Source: Crocinitomicaceae bacterium (lineage in GTDB: Bacteria; Bacteroidota; Bacteroidia; Flavobacteriales_D; Crocinitomicaceae). From it: a stretch of 64,000 bases of DNA. Below the pieces are notes generated by a model, which was not told the origin of the DNA, ran no database searches, and saw only the letters and a program-made list of their open reading frames with translations. How positions within the stretch are numbered: the first letter of the stretch is position 1; every line of letters begins with the position of its first letter. This document shows positions 34,530 to 43,225 of this stretch, in pieces. The translations under genes were made by a program, and so were the position numbers. The stretch lies in NCBI GenBank assembly GCA_024643545.1, contig JAHEMR010000004.1, forward strand, positions 62,001 through 126,000, written 5' to 3'.

Positions 34530-35765
34530 ATGCGTTTTCAATCATATATCGAAGCTGTCACTTGGTTGTTTGACCAATTTCCCTCCTATCAAAATATTGG
34601 AGCCAGCGCCTATAAACCAGGATTGAAACAAACAACTGATTTACTGAATGTACTAGAGATTTCCTCGAATCACATGACCATCATTCATGTAGCTGGAACA
34701 AATGGCAAAGGATCAACCTGTTCCTACTTAAGTTCCATTCTTACCGAAAAAAACGAAAAGGTAGGACTATTTACTTCCCCACATATTTTCGATTTTCGAG
34801 AACGCATTCGCATCAACGGAGAGCAAATTGACGAGGAATCAGTGATCCATTTTTGTCAACGTGTAATTGACCTTAATCTAGATTTTGAGCCTAGTTTCTT
34901 CGAAGTCACCTTTGCGATGGCAATGGATCATTTTCAGCGTAGCAACTGCACATATGCCGTTATAGAAACGGGTATGGGAGGTCGATTAGATTCTACTAAC
35001 GTCCTGAATTCCAATATTGCTGTTATAACCAATATTGGACTAGATCACACACAATTCTTGGGAGAAACTCTTTCAGAAATCGCCCTAGAAAAAGCAGGTA
35101 TCATCAAGTCGAATCAACCTGTCGTAATCGGTCAAACACAAGAAGAAATAGCCCATAATTTCAAAAATATAGCGAAAAATCATCACGCTCCTATCTATTT
35201 TGCCGACGAAGAAAATTGGGAGATATTAAACTCAGTAGAACTACCTGAGCTTCAAAAAACAAACCTAAAAACGGCGCTTTGCGCATTAGCAAAATTGCAC
35301 GTTTCGTTTTCTGAAGAAACCATATTCAATGCACTAAACAAGCTGTTTCAAAACACAGGATTATTTGGAAGGTTTACGAAAGCACATGAAAATCCACTGG
35401 TTTACCTTGATGTTTCACATAATCAAGATGGCATCCGGGCAACTTTAAAGGATTTAAATAATGTCCAATTTGACAATTTACACATCATATACGGAGCCTC
35501 TCAGGATAAAAATGCACCCGAGATTTTGTCGCTTTTTCCGGAAAAGACAACCATTCACCTCTGTGCATTCCAAAATAATCGAAGTTTGAAAAAAGAAGTA
35601 CTGCAAGAACTGATGCACTCCGATCAACGTATTCAATCGATTTCAACAAACGTAAATTCACGCCTAAAAGAACTGATGAAAATAGTGTCAACCAAGGACC
35701 TTATTTTGGTGACTGGAAGTTTCTTTCTTTTAGCAGATCTCGATAAAACTGTTTTTAATTCATAA
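34530..35765 (+). CDS. folC: Folylpolyglutamate synthase / dihydrofolate synthase
   Basis: 411 residues. Mur-ligase fold: P-loop 'VAGTNGKGST' near 52-61, 'SPHIFDFRERIRING' near 79-93, 'ETGMGGRLDSTN' near 146-157, 'ITNIGLDHTQFLG' near 164-176, and C-terminal domain 'LDVSHNQDGIR' near 294-304. Adds glutamate to folates; members with this length usually do both reactions. Third gene of the gdh-nhaD-folC run. Confidence 0.94.
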   Translation: MRFQSYIEAVTWLFDQFPSYQNIGASAYKPGLKQTTDLLNVLEISSNHMTIIHVAGTNGKGSTCSYLSSILTEKNEKVGLFTSPHIFDFRERIRINGEQIDEESVIHFCQRVIDLNLDFEPSFFEVTFAMAMDHFQRSNCTYAVIETGMGGRLDSTNVLNSNIAVITNIGLDHTQFLGETLSEIALEKAGIIKSNQPVVIGQTQEEIAHNFKNIAKNHHAPIYFADEENWEILNSVELPELQKTNLKTALCALAKLHVSFSEETIFNALNKLFQNTGLFGRFTKAHENPLVYLDVSHNQDGIRATLKDLNNVQFDNLHIIYGASQDKNAPEILSLFPEKTTIHLCAFQNNRSLKKEVLQELMHSDQRIQSISTNVNSRLKELMKIVSTKDLILVTGSFFLLADLDKTVFNS

Positions 35766-35802
35766 AAAAACCTTCAGGGACTCATTCAAACATAAAATCC
35801 CT

Positions 35803-35810
35803 TATCTTTG
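35803..35810 (+). promoter_or_regulatory. Promoter -7 element (TATCTTTG), 5 bases before the pyrR ATG
   Basis: Exact TAnnTTTG. With transcription starting 5-6 bases after the last G, the mRNA begins at the A of the ATG at 35816, leaving no room for a leader or attenuator. Confidence 0.68.
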
Positions 35811-35815
35811 TGTCA

Positions 35816-36364
35816 ATGGAAAAGCAAGTCATTCTGAATCCAACACATTTGGACCTCACTTTGAAACGTCTTTCCCATGAATTAATTGAATCCCACAATG
35901 ACTTCTCGGAAACTGTTCTCGTAGGTTTACAACCAAGAGGAATACACGTTGTGACAAGACTTAAGTCTTATTTGGAATCTATTCTTGGAAAAGAAATTCA
36001 ATGTGGAAATCTGGACATTACGTTTTATCGCGATGATTTTCGTCGAAGAGAAAAACCGTTGATTCCAAGTATCACAAACATCGATTTTAGCATCGAAAAT
36101 AAACGTGTCATTCTAGTAGACGACGTACTTTATACGGGAAGAACAATTCGTTCCGGATTAGATGCCTTATTGTCGTTTGGTCGACCATCAAAGGTGGAAT
36201 TATTGGTGTTAATTGACCGTCGCTACAGTAGGGACCTACCAATTCAGGCCGATTATATAGGTAAAACAGTCGATACACTCATTTCAGAACGCGTTTCAGT
36301 TGAGTGGAAAGAAACAGAAGGAGAAGATAAAGTAGTTTTGTTTACAAAAGAGAGCAATGAATAA
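35816..36364 (+). CDS. pyrR: PyrR bifunctional pyrimidine regulator / uracil phosphoribosyltransferase
   Basis: 182 residues from the ATG at 35816. A GTG six bases earlier overlaps the promoter element and is not preferred. PRPP-binding motif 'VILVDDVLYTGRTIR' near 101-115 and 'VGLQPRG' near 38-44 are typical. In Firmicutes PyrR binds pyr mRNA to control attenuation; here no leader precedes pyrR, and pyrB overlaps its end by 8 bases with no spacer, so RNA-based control at these two genes looks impossible and an enzymatic role is more likely. Confidence 0.92.
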   Translation: MEKQVILNPTHLDLTLKRLSHELIESHNDFSETVLVGLQPRGIHVVTRLKSYLESILGKEIQCGNLDITFYRDDFRRREKPLIPSITNIDFSIENKRVILVDDVLYTGRTIRSGLDALLSFGRPSKVELLVLIDRRYSRDLPIQADYIGKTVDTLISERVSVEWKETEGEDKVVLFTKESNE

Positions 36365-37286
36365 TTTAAGTGTTGATCACCTTACGGGAATAAAAGATTT
36401 AACGCGACAAGACATCGAGTTAATCTTCAAGACAGCAGATAGCTTTAAAGAGGTTATCAATCGTCCGATTAAGAAAGTTCCATCCCTCAGAGACATTACT
36501 ATTGCTAATATTTTCTTCGAAAACTCTACCCGTACAAGACTTTCATTTGAATTAGCAGAAAAAAGATTGTCTGCCGATACGGTGAATTTCAGTGCAGCAA
36601 GTAGCTCTGTAAAAAAAGGAGAAACATTAATCGACACTGTAAATAACATCCTAGCGATGAAAGTGGATATGGTTGTGATGCGGCATCCAAATCCTGGCGC
36701 TGCCTTGTTTCTTTCTCAAAAAGTGAAAGCACGCGTGATCAACGCAGGAGATGGCACACATGAACATCCAACTCAAGCGTTACTTGATGCATTCTCCATA
36801 CGCGAACGTCTAGGAAGTGTTGAAGGAAAAAAAGTGGTGATTGTTGGAGATATTCTTCATTCACGTGTGGCACTATCCAACATTTATTGCCTGCAGAAAC
36901 TTGGCGCGGAAGTGATGGTATGTGGACCGACAACCTTGATTCCAAAATACATTGGCGATCTAGGCGTAAAAGTATCTCACAACCTTCGAGAAGCTTTGGA
37001 ATGGTGCGATGTTGCGAATATGCTTCGCATTCAATTAGAAAGACAGGATATCAAGTATTTCCCATCCTTGCGAGAATACACCATGTTATTTGGATTAACC
37101 AAAGAGATTCTAGACGGGCTTTCGAAAGAAATCATCGTAATGCATCCAGGTCCAATAAACCGTGGTGTTGAAATCTCGAGTGATGTAGCTGATTCTAAGC
37201 AAAGTATCATTCTTGACCAAGTAGAAAATGGTGTTGCAGTTCGAATGGCAGTAATTTATTTGCTTGCATCGAAAATTGAACGTTGA
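36357..37286 (+). CDS. pyrB: Aspartate carbamoyltransferase, catalytic subunit
   Basis: 309 residues. First committed step of pyrimidine synthesis. 'FFENSTRTRLSFELAEKRL' near 53-71 binds carbamoyl phosphate, 'MRHPNPGAALFLS' near 104-116, 'DGTHEHPTQALLDAFSI' near 132-148, 'HPGPINRGVEI' near 263-273. No regulatory subunit pyrI is adjacent. Coupled to pyrR by an 8-base overlap. Confidence 0.96.
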   Translation: MNNLSVDHLTGIKDLTRQDIELIFKTADSFKEVINRPIKKVPSLRDITIANIFFENSTRTRLSFELAEKRLSADTVNFSAASSSVKKGETLIDTVNNILAMKVDMVVMRHPNPGAALFLSQKVKARVINAGDGTHEHPTQALLDAFSIRERLGSVEGKKVVIVGDILHSRVALSNIYCLQKLGAEVMVCGPTTLIPKYIGDLGVKVSHNLREALEWCDVANMLRIQLERQDIKYFPSLREYTMLFGLTKEILDGLSKEIIVMHPGPINRGVEISSDVADSKQSIILDQVENGVAVRMAVIYLLASKIER

Positions 37287-37293
37287 AAATTTT

Positions 37294-37301
37294 TACATTT
37301 G
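37294..37301 (+). promoter_or_regulatory. Promoter -7 element (TACATTTG) for the STAS gene and rnz
   Basis: Exact TAnnTTTG, 8 bases past the pyrB stop and 14 bases before the ATG at 37316. Confidence 0.62.
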
Positions 37302-37315
37302 ACAAAACGATTGTG

Positions 37316-37657
37316 ATGAACTTTTCAGTAGACCCTCAAGGAAAAATAGTAATTGTATCTGCACATGTCGAAAAACTCGACGCAAGTAATGCCCCTGAAC
37401 TGAAAAGTCATTTTCTTCAACTGAATAAAATTGGAAGTAATTTCATCCTATTAGACCTGTCTAAAACCAAATACTGCGATTCGTCCGGATTAAGTGCAAT
37501 TCTTATTGCAAATAGACTGTGTAAAGATACCAATGGTAGATTTGCTTTATGTGGACTGCAAAGTAATGTTCAAAAAATGGTTGAAATCGCACAACTGGAT
37601 AAAGTGTTGCATATTTCCAGTTCCGTTGATAAAGGAATTGATGTTCTTATCGCGTGA
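37316..37657 (+). CDS. STAS-domain protein (anti-sigma factor antagonist type)
   Basis: 113 residues, a single STAS domain. The phosphorylation loop is intact: YCDSSGLSAIL with Asp55, Ser56, Ser57; in SpoIIAA the serine at the second position is the one phosphorylated. I start at the ATG 37316; the frame also opens at a TTG at 37283, but the promoter element lies inside that extension. No matching kinase, phosphatase or sigma-B-like gene is close by. rnz overlaps its stop codon (GTGA). Confidence 0.88.
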   Translation: MNFSVDPQGKIVIVSAHVEKLDASNAPELKSHFLQLNKIGSNFILLDLSKTKYCDSSGLSAILIANRLCKDTNGRFALCGLQSNVQKMVEIAQLDKVLHISSSVDKGIDVLIA

Positions 37658-38580
37658 GTTTCTCCGTTTGCATTCTAGGTAGCGGTGCCGCTCTTCCAAC
37701 CGGAAAAAGAAATCCAACTGCTCAATACATTGAATGTAATAACCGACATATTCTGATTGATTGTGGAGAAGGAACTCAACTTCAACTCCGGAAATTTGGA
37801 ATTAAACTTCAGCGGATTTCACACATTCTCATTTCACACTTACACGGAGATCATTTTTTCGGATTGCCTGGATTAATTTCAAGCATGCACTTATTAGGAA
37901 GAACACGAGGCTTAACCGTTTATGGTCCACCCGAATTGCAACAATTAATTACCTCGTTTATCGAAGTTGGTGGACACAAACTTTGCTTTGATGTTCAATT
38001 CGTTCAGCTTGAAACCAAGTCCTTGCAAACAATTTTTGAAGATCGACTCATTGAAATTAAAAGTTTCGCTTTAAAACACCGCATACCAACGTGGGGTTAT
38101 CGCATCGAAGAAAAACCAAAAGCCCTACATTTAAACGCTGCTGCCATAAAAGAAGCTGGATTGCTTCTCGAAGACTTGCCAAAATTGAAAGCGGGAATGG
38201 ATCTAGAAAAGAATGGTCGTATATTGAAAAATAAGAAGTTTACCATTCCGCCTACCCCTTCCTTACAGTATGTCTATTGTTCGGATACAAAACCTTGGAC
38301 TGGGTATGAATCAGCGATTGAAAATGCTCATTTAATGTACCATGAGGCAACCTTTACAGATCAGCATGCGGCCAGAGCAAAACAAACCTTTCACAGTACT
38401 GCGAAACAAGCCGCTCAAATGGCCAAAAAAATGAACGTTCATCATTTAGTAATTGGACATTTCTCTTCGCGATATGATACAAGCGAACAACATTTATTAG
38501 AAGCAAAAAGTATTTTTGAAAATACACGAACAGCCGAGGATGGTGTATGGATTGACCTTGAGAAACTCCCTTACTTTTGA
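37654..38580 (+). CDS. rnz: Ribonuclease Z
   Basis: 308 residues, GTG start overlapping the previous stop by 4 bases. Metallo-beta-lactamase-fold endonuclease that trims tRNA 3' ends. Zinc motif SHLHGDH near 60-66; 'GSGAALPTGKRNPTAQ' near 9-24; 'YCSDTKPW' near 208-215; 'HEATF' near 230-234; 'VIGHFSSRY' near 269-277. Full length. Its last 10 bases overlap the convergent permease gene. Confidence 0.94.
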   Translation: MSFSVCILGSGAALPTGKRNPTAQYIECNNRHILIDCGEGTQLQLRKFGIKLQRISHILISHLHGDHFFGLPGLISSMHLLGRTRGLTVYGPPELQQLITSFIEVGGHKLCFDVQFVQLETKSLQTIFEDRLIEIKSFALKHRIPTWGYRIEEKPKALHLNAAAIKEAGLLLEDLPKLKAGMDLEKNGRILKNKKFTIPPTPSLQYVYCSDTKPWTGYESAIENAHLMYHEATFTDQHAARAKQTFHSTAKQAAQMAKKMNVHHLVIGHFSSRYDTSEQHLLEAKSIFENTRTAEDGVWIDLEKLPYF

Positions 38581-39647
38581 GAAAATCGATATAGAATATA
38601 GGCAGCACAAGCAAACATGATGTTCGGTATCCAAACAGATATGATTGCGGGAAAACCAACGTTCATAGAAGCTACCGTTAACATCTTCATGGAGAAAATA
38701 TAAACGAATACAATGGTTAGACCAATTGCCACATTGACACCTATGCCTCCGCGTTTCTTTCTGGAAGAAACAGATACGCCCATGATTGTAAGAATATACG
38801 CAGCAAATGGATAAGAAGTGCGTTGGTGAAGTTCTATTTCATAAGTTGGAACAAGAGATGAACCCTTTATTTTCTCGCGTGCGATCAATTGAGTAAGTTC
38901 ACTAAAAGTCATCGTTTCCGCTACATTTTCTCGTTGAGCTATTTCCTCCAATGTAAAAGAAAATGTTGTGTCTTTATGCGCTCCATGCACAAGTTTGCCT
39001 TTCGGGAAATCATAGTTTTTCTCATAATAATCCTTCACATGCCAACGATTAGTTCCAGGTATACTTTTTACGGTTCTTGCCCTAAAAAAATAAATAGGTT
39101 CGTTTTCATCATTCCATTTTTGAATGGTCAAATCGTGAATTTGATTTTCTGAGGAGGTGTAATTCGAGAAATATACCAATTCATTCCCCGGATATTCCGC
39201 TTGGTAATCCTCCACAGATAAAATATCTCGGTAATACTTCTCTTCAAAAGCCAATCGAACTTTGGATGATCTTGGCACTATAAAATGGTTTAAAACAAAA
39301 GATAAAATCATTAATACAGTTGCACCAATCATGTATGGTCTTAAAAATCGAGTGATGGGACGACCACTAAACCAAATTGGGATTATCTCCGTGTCTTGAG
39401 CCATTTTTGCCGTAAACCAAATAACGGATATGAAAATAATCATGGAGGAAAATGTATTCCCGTAAAAGAGAATGAAATTCACATAATAGTCAAAGATAAT
39501 CTCGGAAATTGGTGCTTTGTTCGATATAAATTCACTTAATTTCTCGGAAATATCAAATACGATCGCAAGCAACATGATAATTCCCAACATAAAAAAGAAT
39601 GTAGAAAGGAATTTTTTAATGATGTATCGATCAATTATTTTAAGCAT
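38571..39647 (-). CDS. LptF/LptG-family permease
   Basis: 358 residues. Inner-membrane part of the lipopolysaccharide export ABC machine. Three N-terminal helices (about 12-110), a periplasmic beta-jellyroll region (about 130-255) and three C-terminal helices (about 270-355), the standard LptF/G layout. 'YIIKKFLSTFFF' at the start and 'RTSYPFAAYILTIMGVSVSSRK' near 272-293 are family-typical. It resembles LptG more than LptF, but the paralogue is uncertain. It starts 6 bases after tgt. Confidence 0.88.
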   Translation of the reverse strand: MLKIIDRYIIKKFLSTFFFMLGIIMLLAIVFDISEKLSEFISNKAPISEIIFDYYVNFILFYGNTFSSMIIFISVIWFTAKMAQDTEIIPIWFSGRPITRFLRPYMIGATVLMILSFVLNHFIVPRSSKVRLAFEEKYYRDILSVEDYQAEYPGNELVYFSNYTSSENQIHDLTIQKWNDENEPIYFFRARTVKSIPGTNRWHVKDYYEKNYDFPKGKLVHGAHKDTTFSFTLEEIAQRENVAETMTFSELTQLIAREKIKGSSLVPTYEIELHQRTSYPFAAYILTIMGVSVSSRKKRGGIGVNVAIGLTIVFVYIFSMKMLTVASMNVGFPAIISVWIPNIMFACAAYILYRFSQK

Positions 39648-39653
39648 AGCTAC

Positions 39654-40784
39654 TTAACGTCTTTGCGACAATTTCGGTGTGACATGATTCTTCCAAGCGA
39701 CAAAATCACCAGCTTGTATGTGTTCCCTTGCTTGTTTTACTAATTCCAAGTAGAAAGCCAAATTATGAATCGTGGCAATTTGTATTCCTAAATATTCTCC
39801 AGACTTAACGAGGTGACGCAAATACGCTTTGGTATAAACTTGATCGACCCAAACACCACTTGTTTCATCCAAAGGAGAGAAATCCTTCGACCATTTTTCG
39901 TTTTTGATATTAATTGTTCCCTCCCACGTGTATAATAATCCGTGACGGGCATTTCGACTAGGCATCACACAATCAAACATATCAATACCCAATGCGATGC
40001 ATTCAAGTATATTTGTTGGCGTACCAACTCCCATTAAATACCTGGGTTTATCCTTCGGGAGAATACCGCAAACCAATTCGGTCATTTCATATAAATCCTC
40101 ATCTGGTTCTCCAACAGATAATCCGCCAATTGCATTACCTACTGCGTCCCAAGATGCAATAGCTTCAGCTGATTCTTTGCGTAAATCTTTATATACACTT
40201 CCTTGGACTATTGGAAACAACGCCTGTTCATAACCGTATTTTGGACCGGTTTTGTCCATCGCCTCAAAACAACGCTTTAACCAACGGTGTGTCATATCCA
40301 TCGATCTTTTTGCGTAATTGTATTCGCATGGATAAGGAGTACACTCGTCGAATGCCATAATAATATCCGCACCTATTGATCGTTGGATTTCAATCGCTCG
40401 CTCAGGTGTGAAAAAATGGTAACTTCCGTCGAGGTGAGATTGAAACTTTACCCCCTCTTCAATTATTTTCCTTCTACCTGACAATGAATATACTTGATAA
40501 CCACCACTGTCTGTCAACATTGGGCGTTCCCAACCAATAAATTGGTGCAAACCACCTGCAGCTTCTAAAACCTCAATTCCTGGACGCAAAAATAAGTGAT
40601 AGGTATTCCCTAAAATAATTTGAGCGTTAATGTCGTCACGTAATTCTTGTTGGTGGACACCTTTTACCGAACCTACTGTACCAACCGGCATAAATATCGG
40701 AGTTTCAATGGTTCCATGTTCCGTGTGAAGCAGTCCAGTGCGTGCTTTTGAGTCAGGATTTTGCGTTAAAAGGTCAAAGTGCAT
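39654..40784 (-). CDS. tgt: tRNA-guanine transglycosylase lacking the zinc-cysteine motif
   Basis: 376 residues from the ATG at 40784. Exchanges guanine 34 for a queuine precursor in tRNAs for Asp, Asn, His and Tyr. Catalytic parts are complete: general base Asp92 (LTDSGGYQ), DECTPYP near 146-152, VGNAIGGLSVGEP near 215-227, nucleophile Asp271 (MFDCVMPSRNAR). The Cys-x-Cys-x2-Cys zinc cluster that should follow near 305-318 is replaced by LDETSGVWVDQVYT, without cysteine; only the distal His340 (TIHN) remains. I recall the same loss in other Bacteroidota, which would make it a lineage trait. lptG-like follows after 6 bases. Confidence 0.93.
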   Translation of the reverse strand: MHFDLLTQNPDSKARTGLLHTEHGTIETPIFMPVGTVGSVKGVHQQELRDDINAQIILGNTYHLFLRPGIEVLEAAGGLHQFIGWERPMLTDSGGYQVYSLSGRRKIIEEGVKFQSHLDGSYHFFTPERAIEIQRSIGADIIMAFDECTPYPCEYNYAKRSMDMTHRWLKRCFEAMDKTGPKYGYEQALFPIVQGSVYKDLRKESAEAIASWDAVGNAIGGLSVGEPDEDLYEMTELVCGILPKDKPRYLMGVGTPTNILECIALGIDMFDCVMPSRNARHGLLYTWEGTINIKNEKWSKDFSPLDETSGVWVDQVYTKAYLRHLVKSGEYLGIQIATIHNLAFYLELVKQAREHIQAGDFVAWKNHVTPKLSQRR

Positions 40785-40808
40785 AAAAATGTTGAAAAAT
40801 AACTGCAA

Positions 40809-40816
40809 CAAAGATA
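40809..40816 (-). promoter_or_regulatory. Promoter -7 element (TATCTTTG) for tgt-lptG
   Basis: Exact TAnnTTTG on the minus strand, 24 bases before the ATG at 40784. The divergent gene at 40861 has a one-mismatch copy (CATCTTTG) in the same 76-base gap. Confidence 0.65.
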
Positions 40817-40860
40817 CGCGTATTTGATTTGAGAATTCATCTTTGTACTGAAGTTATCCT

Positions 40861-41997
40861 ATGAAGTTTATACCTACGTTTGAAATTAGTTTTTTTAGCA
40901 TCACATTCTTAGTGCTTGCTTTAGTGGTGATCGTGCAAATTCTATATGTTTTGTTTATCTACAGCAAACTTGCTTTCCATAAAACAAAACCGATTGATGA
41001 TCATCAAAATTGGATGCCAATCAGTGTGATTATCGCTGCACGAAATGAATCGGACAACTTATACGAAAATTTACCAGCTATTTTAAGTCAAGATTATCCT
41101 GTTTACGAGGTAATTGTCGTTAATAATCAATCGATTGATGACAGTGGGTGGATTCTAACTGCATACGCACAACAATTTCCGAATTTGCGGATTGTTGAAT
41201 TAAGTAAAAACCGACACCTTAGACCGGGAAAGAAATTACCGATTACACTCGCAATTAAGGCCGCTAAATATGAACATTTCGTTCTTACAGATGCTGACTG
41301 TAAACCTGTGAACAACCAATGGATTAAACAAATGGCAAGTCAATACACAAGCGCTAAACAAATTGTCATTGGCTACGCACCTTTCTTGAAAAATAAAGGG
41401 TTTTTAAATCGTTTAATTCGATTTGATACTGCTTGGATTGGGGTAAATTATTTTTCAATGGCATTAGCAAAATTACCTTATATGGGGGTTGGAAGAAATT
41501 TGGCTTACACCAAAAGTGTTTTTCATTCTGTCAATGGATTTAAGTCTCATTATTCGGTAACTACCGGTGATGATGTCCTATTCATTCAAGAAGCTGCAAA
41601 GAAATCCAATTATTCCATTCAACTAAATCCAGATTCCTTCTGCTATTCTCAAGCTCCTACCACCTGGACAAGATGGATGACTCAAAAGACGCGTCATTAC
41701 GCTACTTCAGGTAAATACCGCTTTATTAAGAAACTCTTGTTAGGAATATATCCATTGTCACTGATTTTGATGTGGGTATCTTTTATTACTTTGCTGTTTA
41801 GTAAAGATTTCATTTTACTGAGTAGCAGTATATTTGGATTTACTTTATTATTAAAATGGTGGTTACAAGGACGTTGCCTATCTCTTTTAAAAGAAAAAAG
41901 TTTTATTCGCTTTTTGCCTTTTTGGGATTTATTATACGCCTTGTTGATGCCTATATTGTTTTACATATCAGAACGACAAAAGTACTATAGATGGTAG
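40861..41997 (+). CDS. Family 2 glycosyltransferase with membrane helices
   Basis: 378 residues, inner membrane. N-terminal helix (about 10-35), GT-A catalytic domain about 55-275 ('SVIIAARNESDNL', 'VVNNQSIDDSG', metal-binding 'LTDADCKP', then 'TTGDDVLFIQEA' and the 'TWTRWMTQKTRHYATS' (Q/R)xxRW-like motif), and three to four C-terminal helices (about 290-370). The acceptor is unknown; envelope polysaccharide or lipid glycosylation is likely. It overlaps the sigma-factor gene by 7 bases. Confidence 0.87.
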   Translation: MKFIPTFEISFFSITFLVLALVVIVQILYVLFIYSKLAFHKTKPIDDHQNWMPISVIIAARNESDNLYENLPAILSQDYPVYEVIVVNNQSIDDSGWILTAYAQQFPNLRIVELSKNRHLRPGKKLPITLAIKAAKYEHFVLTDADCKPVNNQWIKQMASQYTSAKQIVIGYAPFLKNKGFLNRLIRFDTAWIGVNYFSMALAKLPYMGVGRNLAYTKSVFHSVNGFKSHYSVTTGDDVLFIQEAAKKSNYSIQLNPDSFCYSQAPTTWTRWMTQKTRHYATSGKYRFIKKLLLGIYPLSLILMWVSFITLLFSKDFILLSSSIFGFTLLLKWWLQGRCLSLLKEKSFIRFLPFWDLLYALLMPILFYISERQKYYRW

Positions 41998-42596
41998 AGA
42001 ACGAACATTTATCGGATAAGGCAAAACATGACCTTGTGTTGGTTGAAGCAGCCCGCAAAGGTAATCAAGCTGCATATGCCGGTTTAATGGATCGATACCG
42101 TGATTCGATATTCTTCATGATGTTAAAAATGGTCAAGAATTCGGATGATGCCGATGACCTAACGATTGAAGCCTTCGGTAAAGCCTTTAGCCGTCTCGAT
42201 CAATATTCACCTAGTTTCGCTTTTAGCACTTGGCTTTTCAAAATTGCTTCCAATAATTGTATTGACTTCATTCGCAAAAAACGAATTGAAGTGACATCGA
42301 TCGATAAAGGCATGATGACGGATGATGGTGATCGATTACGTATAGACGCACGTTCAACGGGTTTAAATCCAGAGGAAACGATCATTCATGGACAACGAAT
42401 CATTCACATGCGCTTACTTGTTAGTAAACTCAAACCTAAATACCGAGAACTTGTCGAGAAACGTTATTTTGAGGAATTAAGTTACGAGGAAATTGCAGAG
42501 GAAATGAACCTTCCATTAGGAACGGTAAAAGCACAACTTTTCCGCGCTAGAGATTTCCTTGCGGCAATGATGGACAAGACAAAAGATACTATTTAA
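41991..42596 (+). CDS. ECF-type RNA polymerase sigma factor
   Basis: 201 residues. Region 2 about 20-95 ('DADDLTIEAFGKAFSRLDQY', 'FSTWLFKIASNNCIDFIRKK') and region 4 about 135-190 ('YRELVEKRYFEELSYEEIAEEMNLPLGTVKAQLFRARDFL'), joined by a long linker with 'SIDKGMMTDDGD'. No anti-sigma or FecR-like gene is adjacent, which is unusual for an ECF factor. Coupled to the glycosyltransferase (7-base overlap) and 5 bases before rsmG. An equivalent of SigP, which controls T9SS genes in Porphyromonas, is possible but not supported by sequence alone. Confidence 0.9.
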   Translation: MVENEHLSDKAKHDLVLVEAARKGNQAAYAGLMDRYRDSIFFMMLKMVKNSDDADDLTIEAFGKAFSRLDQYSPSFAFSTWLFKIASNNCIDFIRKKRIEVTSIDKGMMTDDGDRLRIDARSTGLNPEETIIHGQRIIHMRLLVSKLKPKYRELVEKRYFEELSYEEIAEEMNLPLGTVKAQLFRARDFLAAMMDKTKDTI

Positions 42597-42601
42597 GGGC
42601 C

Positions 42602-43225
42602 GTGGATATTATTGCTCATTATTTTCCAGAATTAAGTCCTGTGCAAATAAAACAATTTGCGCAACTGGAAGAATTATATACTTTTTGGAATGCTCAAATC
42701 AATGTGATTTCTAGAAAAGATACGGAAAACTTTTATACACATCATGTTTTACATTCCCTCGGAATCGCTAAAATATGCTCTTTTAAACCTGGATCATCCA
42801 TTCTTGACATCGGAACAGGCGGTGGATTCCCAGGGATACCATTAGCCATTTTATTCCCTGAAACTTCCTTTGTTTTAGTTGATTCAATCGGAAAAAAAAT
42901 CAAAGTTGTAAACGAAGTCGCACAAGCTCTTGGACTAACGAATGTTACTGCGCATCATGCTAGAGCTGAGGAAATTAAAGGTGATTTTGATTTCATTGTT
43001 AGTCGGGCAGTCACTCAAATGCCTATCTTTTTAAGATGGGTGCAAGGCAAAATAAAAAAGAAGTCTGAGCACGAATTGGTTAACGGAATTCTGTATCTGA
43101 AAGGTGGTGATTTAAGTGAAGAAATGAAACCAGTAAAACATCTACATAGAGAGTTTCTCCTTTCTGATGTCTACCAAGAACCCTTTTTTGAGACCAAAAA
43201 AGTCATTTACGTAAAACTAAGATAA
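42602..43225 (+). CDS. rsmG: 16S rRNA (guanine-527-N7) methyltransferase
   Basis: 207 residues, GTG start at 42602. SAM-binding core 'ILDIGTGGGFPGIPLAI' near 66-82 and 'FVLVDSIGKKIKVV' near 90-103, plus 'SRAVTQM' near 135-141, all standard for RsmG/GidB. Third gene of the glycosyltransferase-sigma-rsmG run. Its end overlaps the convergent apaG by 9 bases. Confidence 0.94.
   Translation: MDIIAHYFPELSPVQIKQFAQLEELYTFWNAQINVISRKDTENFYTHHVLHSLGIAKICSFKPGSSILDIGTGGGFPGIPLAILFPETSFVLVDSIGKKIKVVNEVAQALGLTNVTAHHARAEEIKGDFDFIVSRAVTQMPIFLRWVQGKIKKKSEHELVNGILYLKGGDLSEEMKPVKHLHREFLLSDVYQEPFFETKKVIYVKLR

Noticed and set aside
37283-37315. TTG start for the STAS protein overlapping pyrB
   Set aside because: The -7 element lies within this stretch and the STAS domain begins at the downstream ATG.
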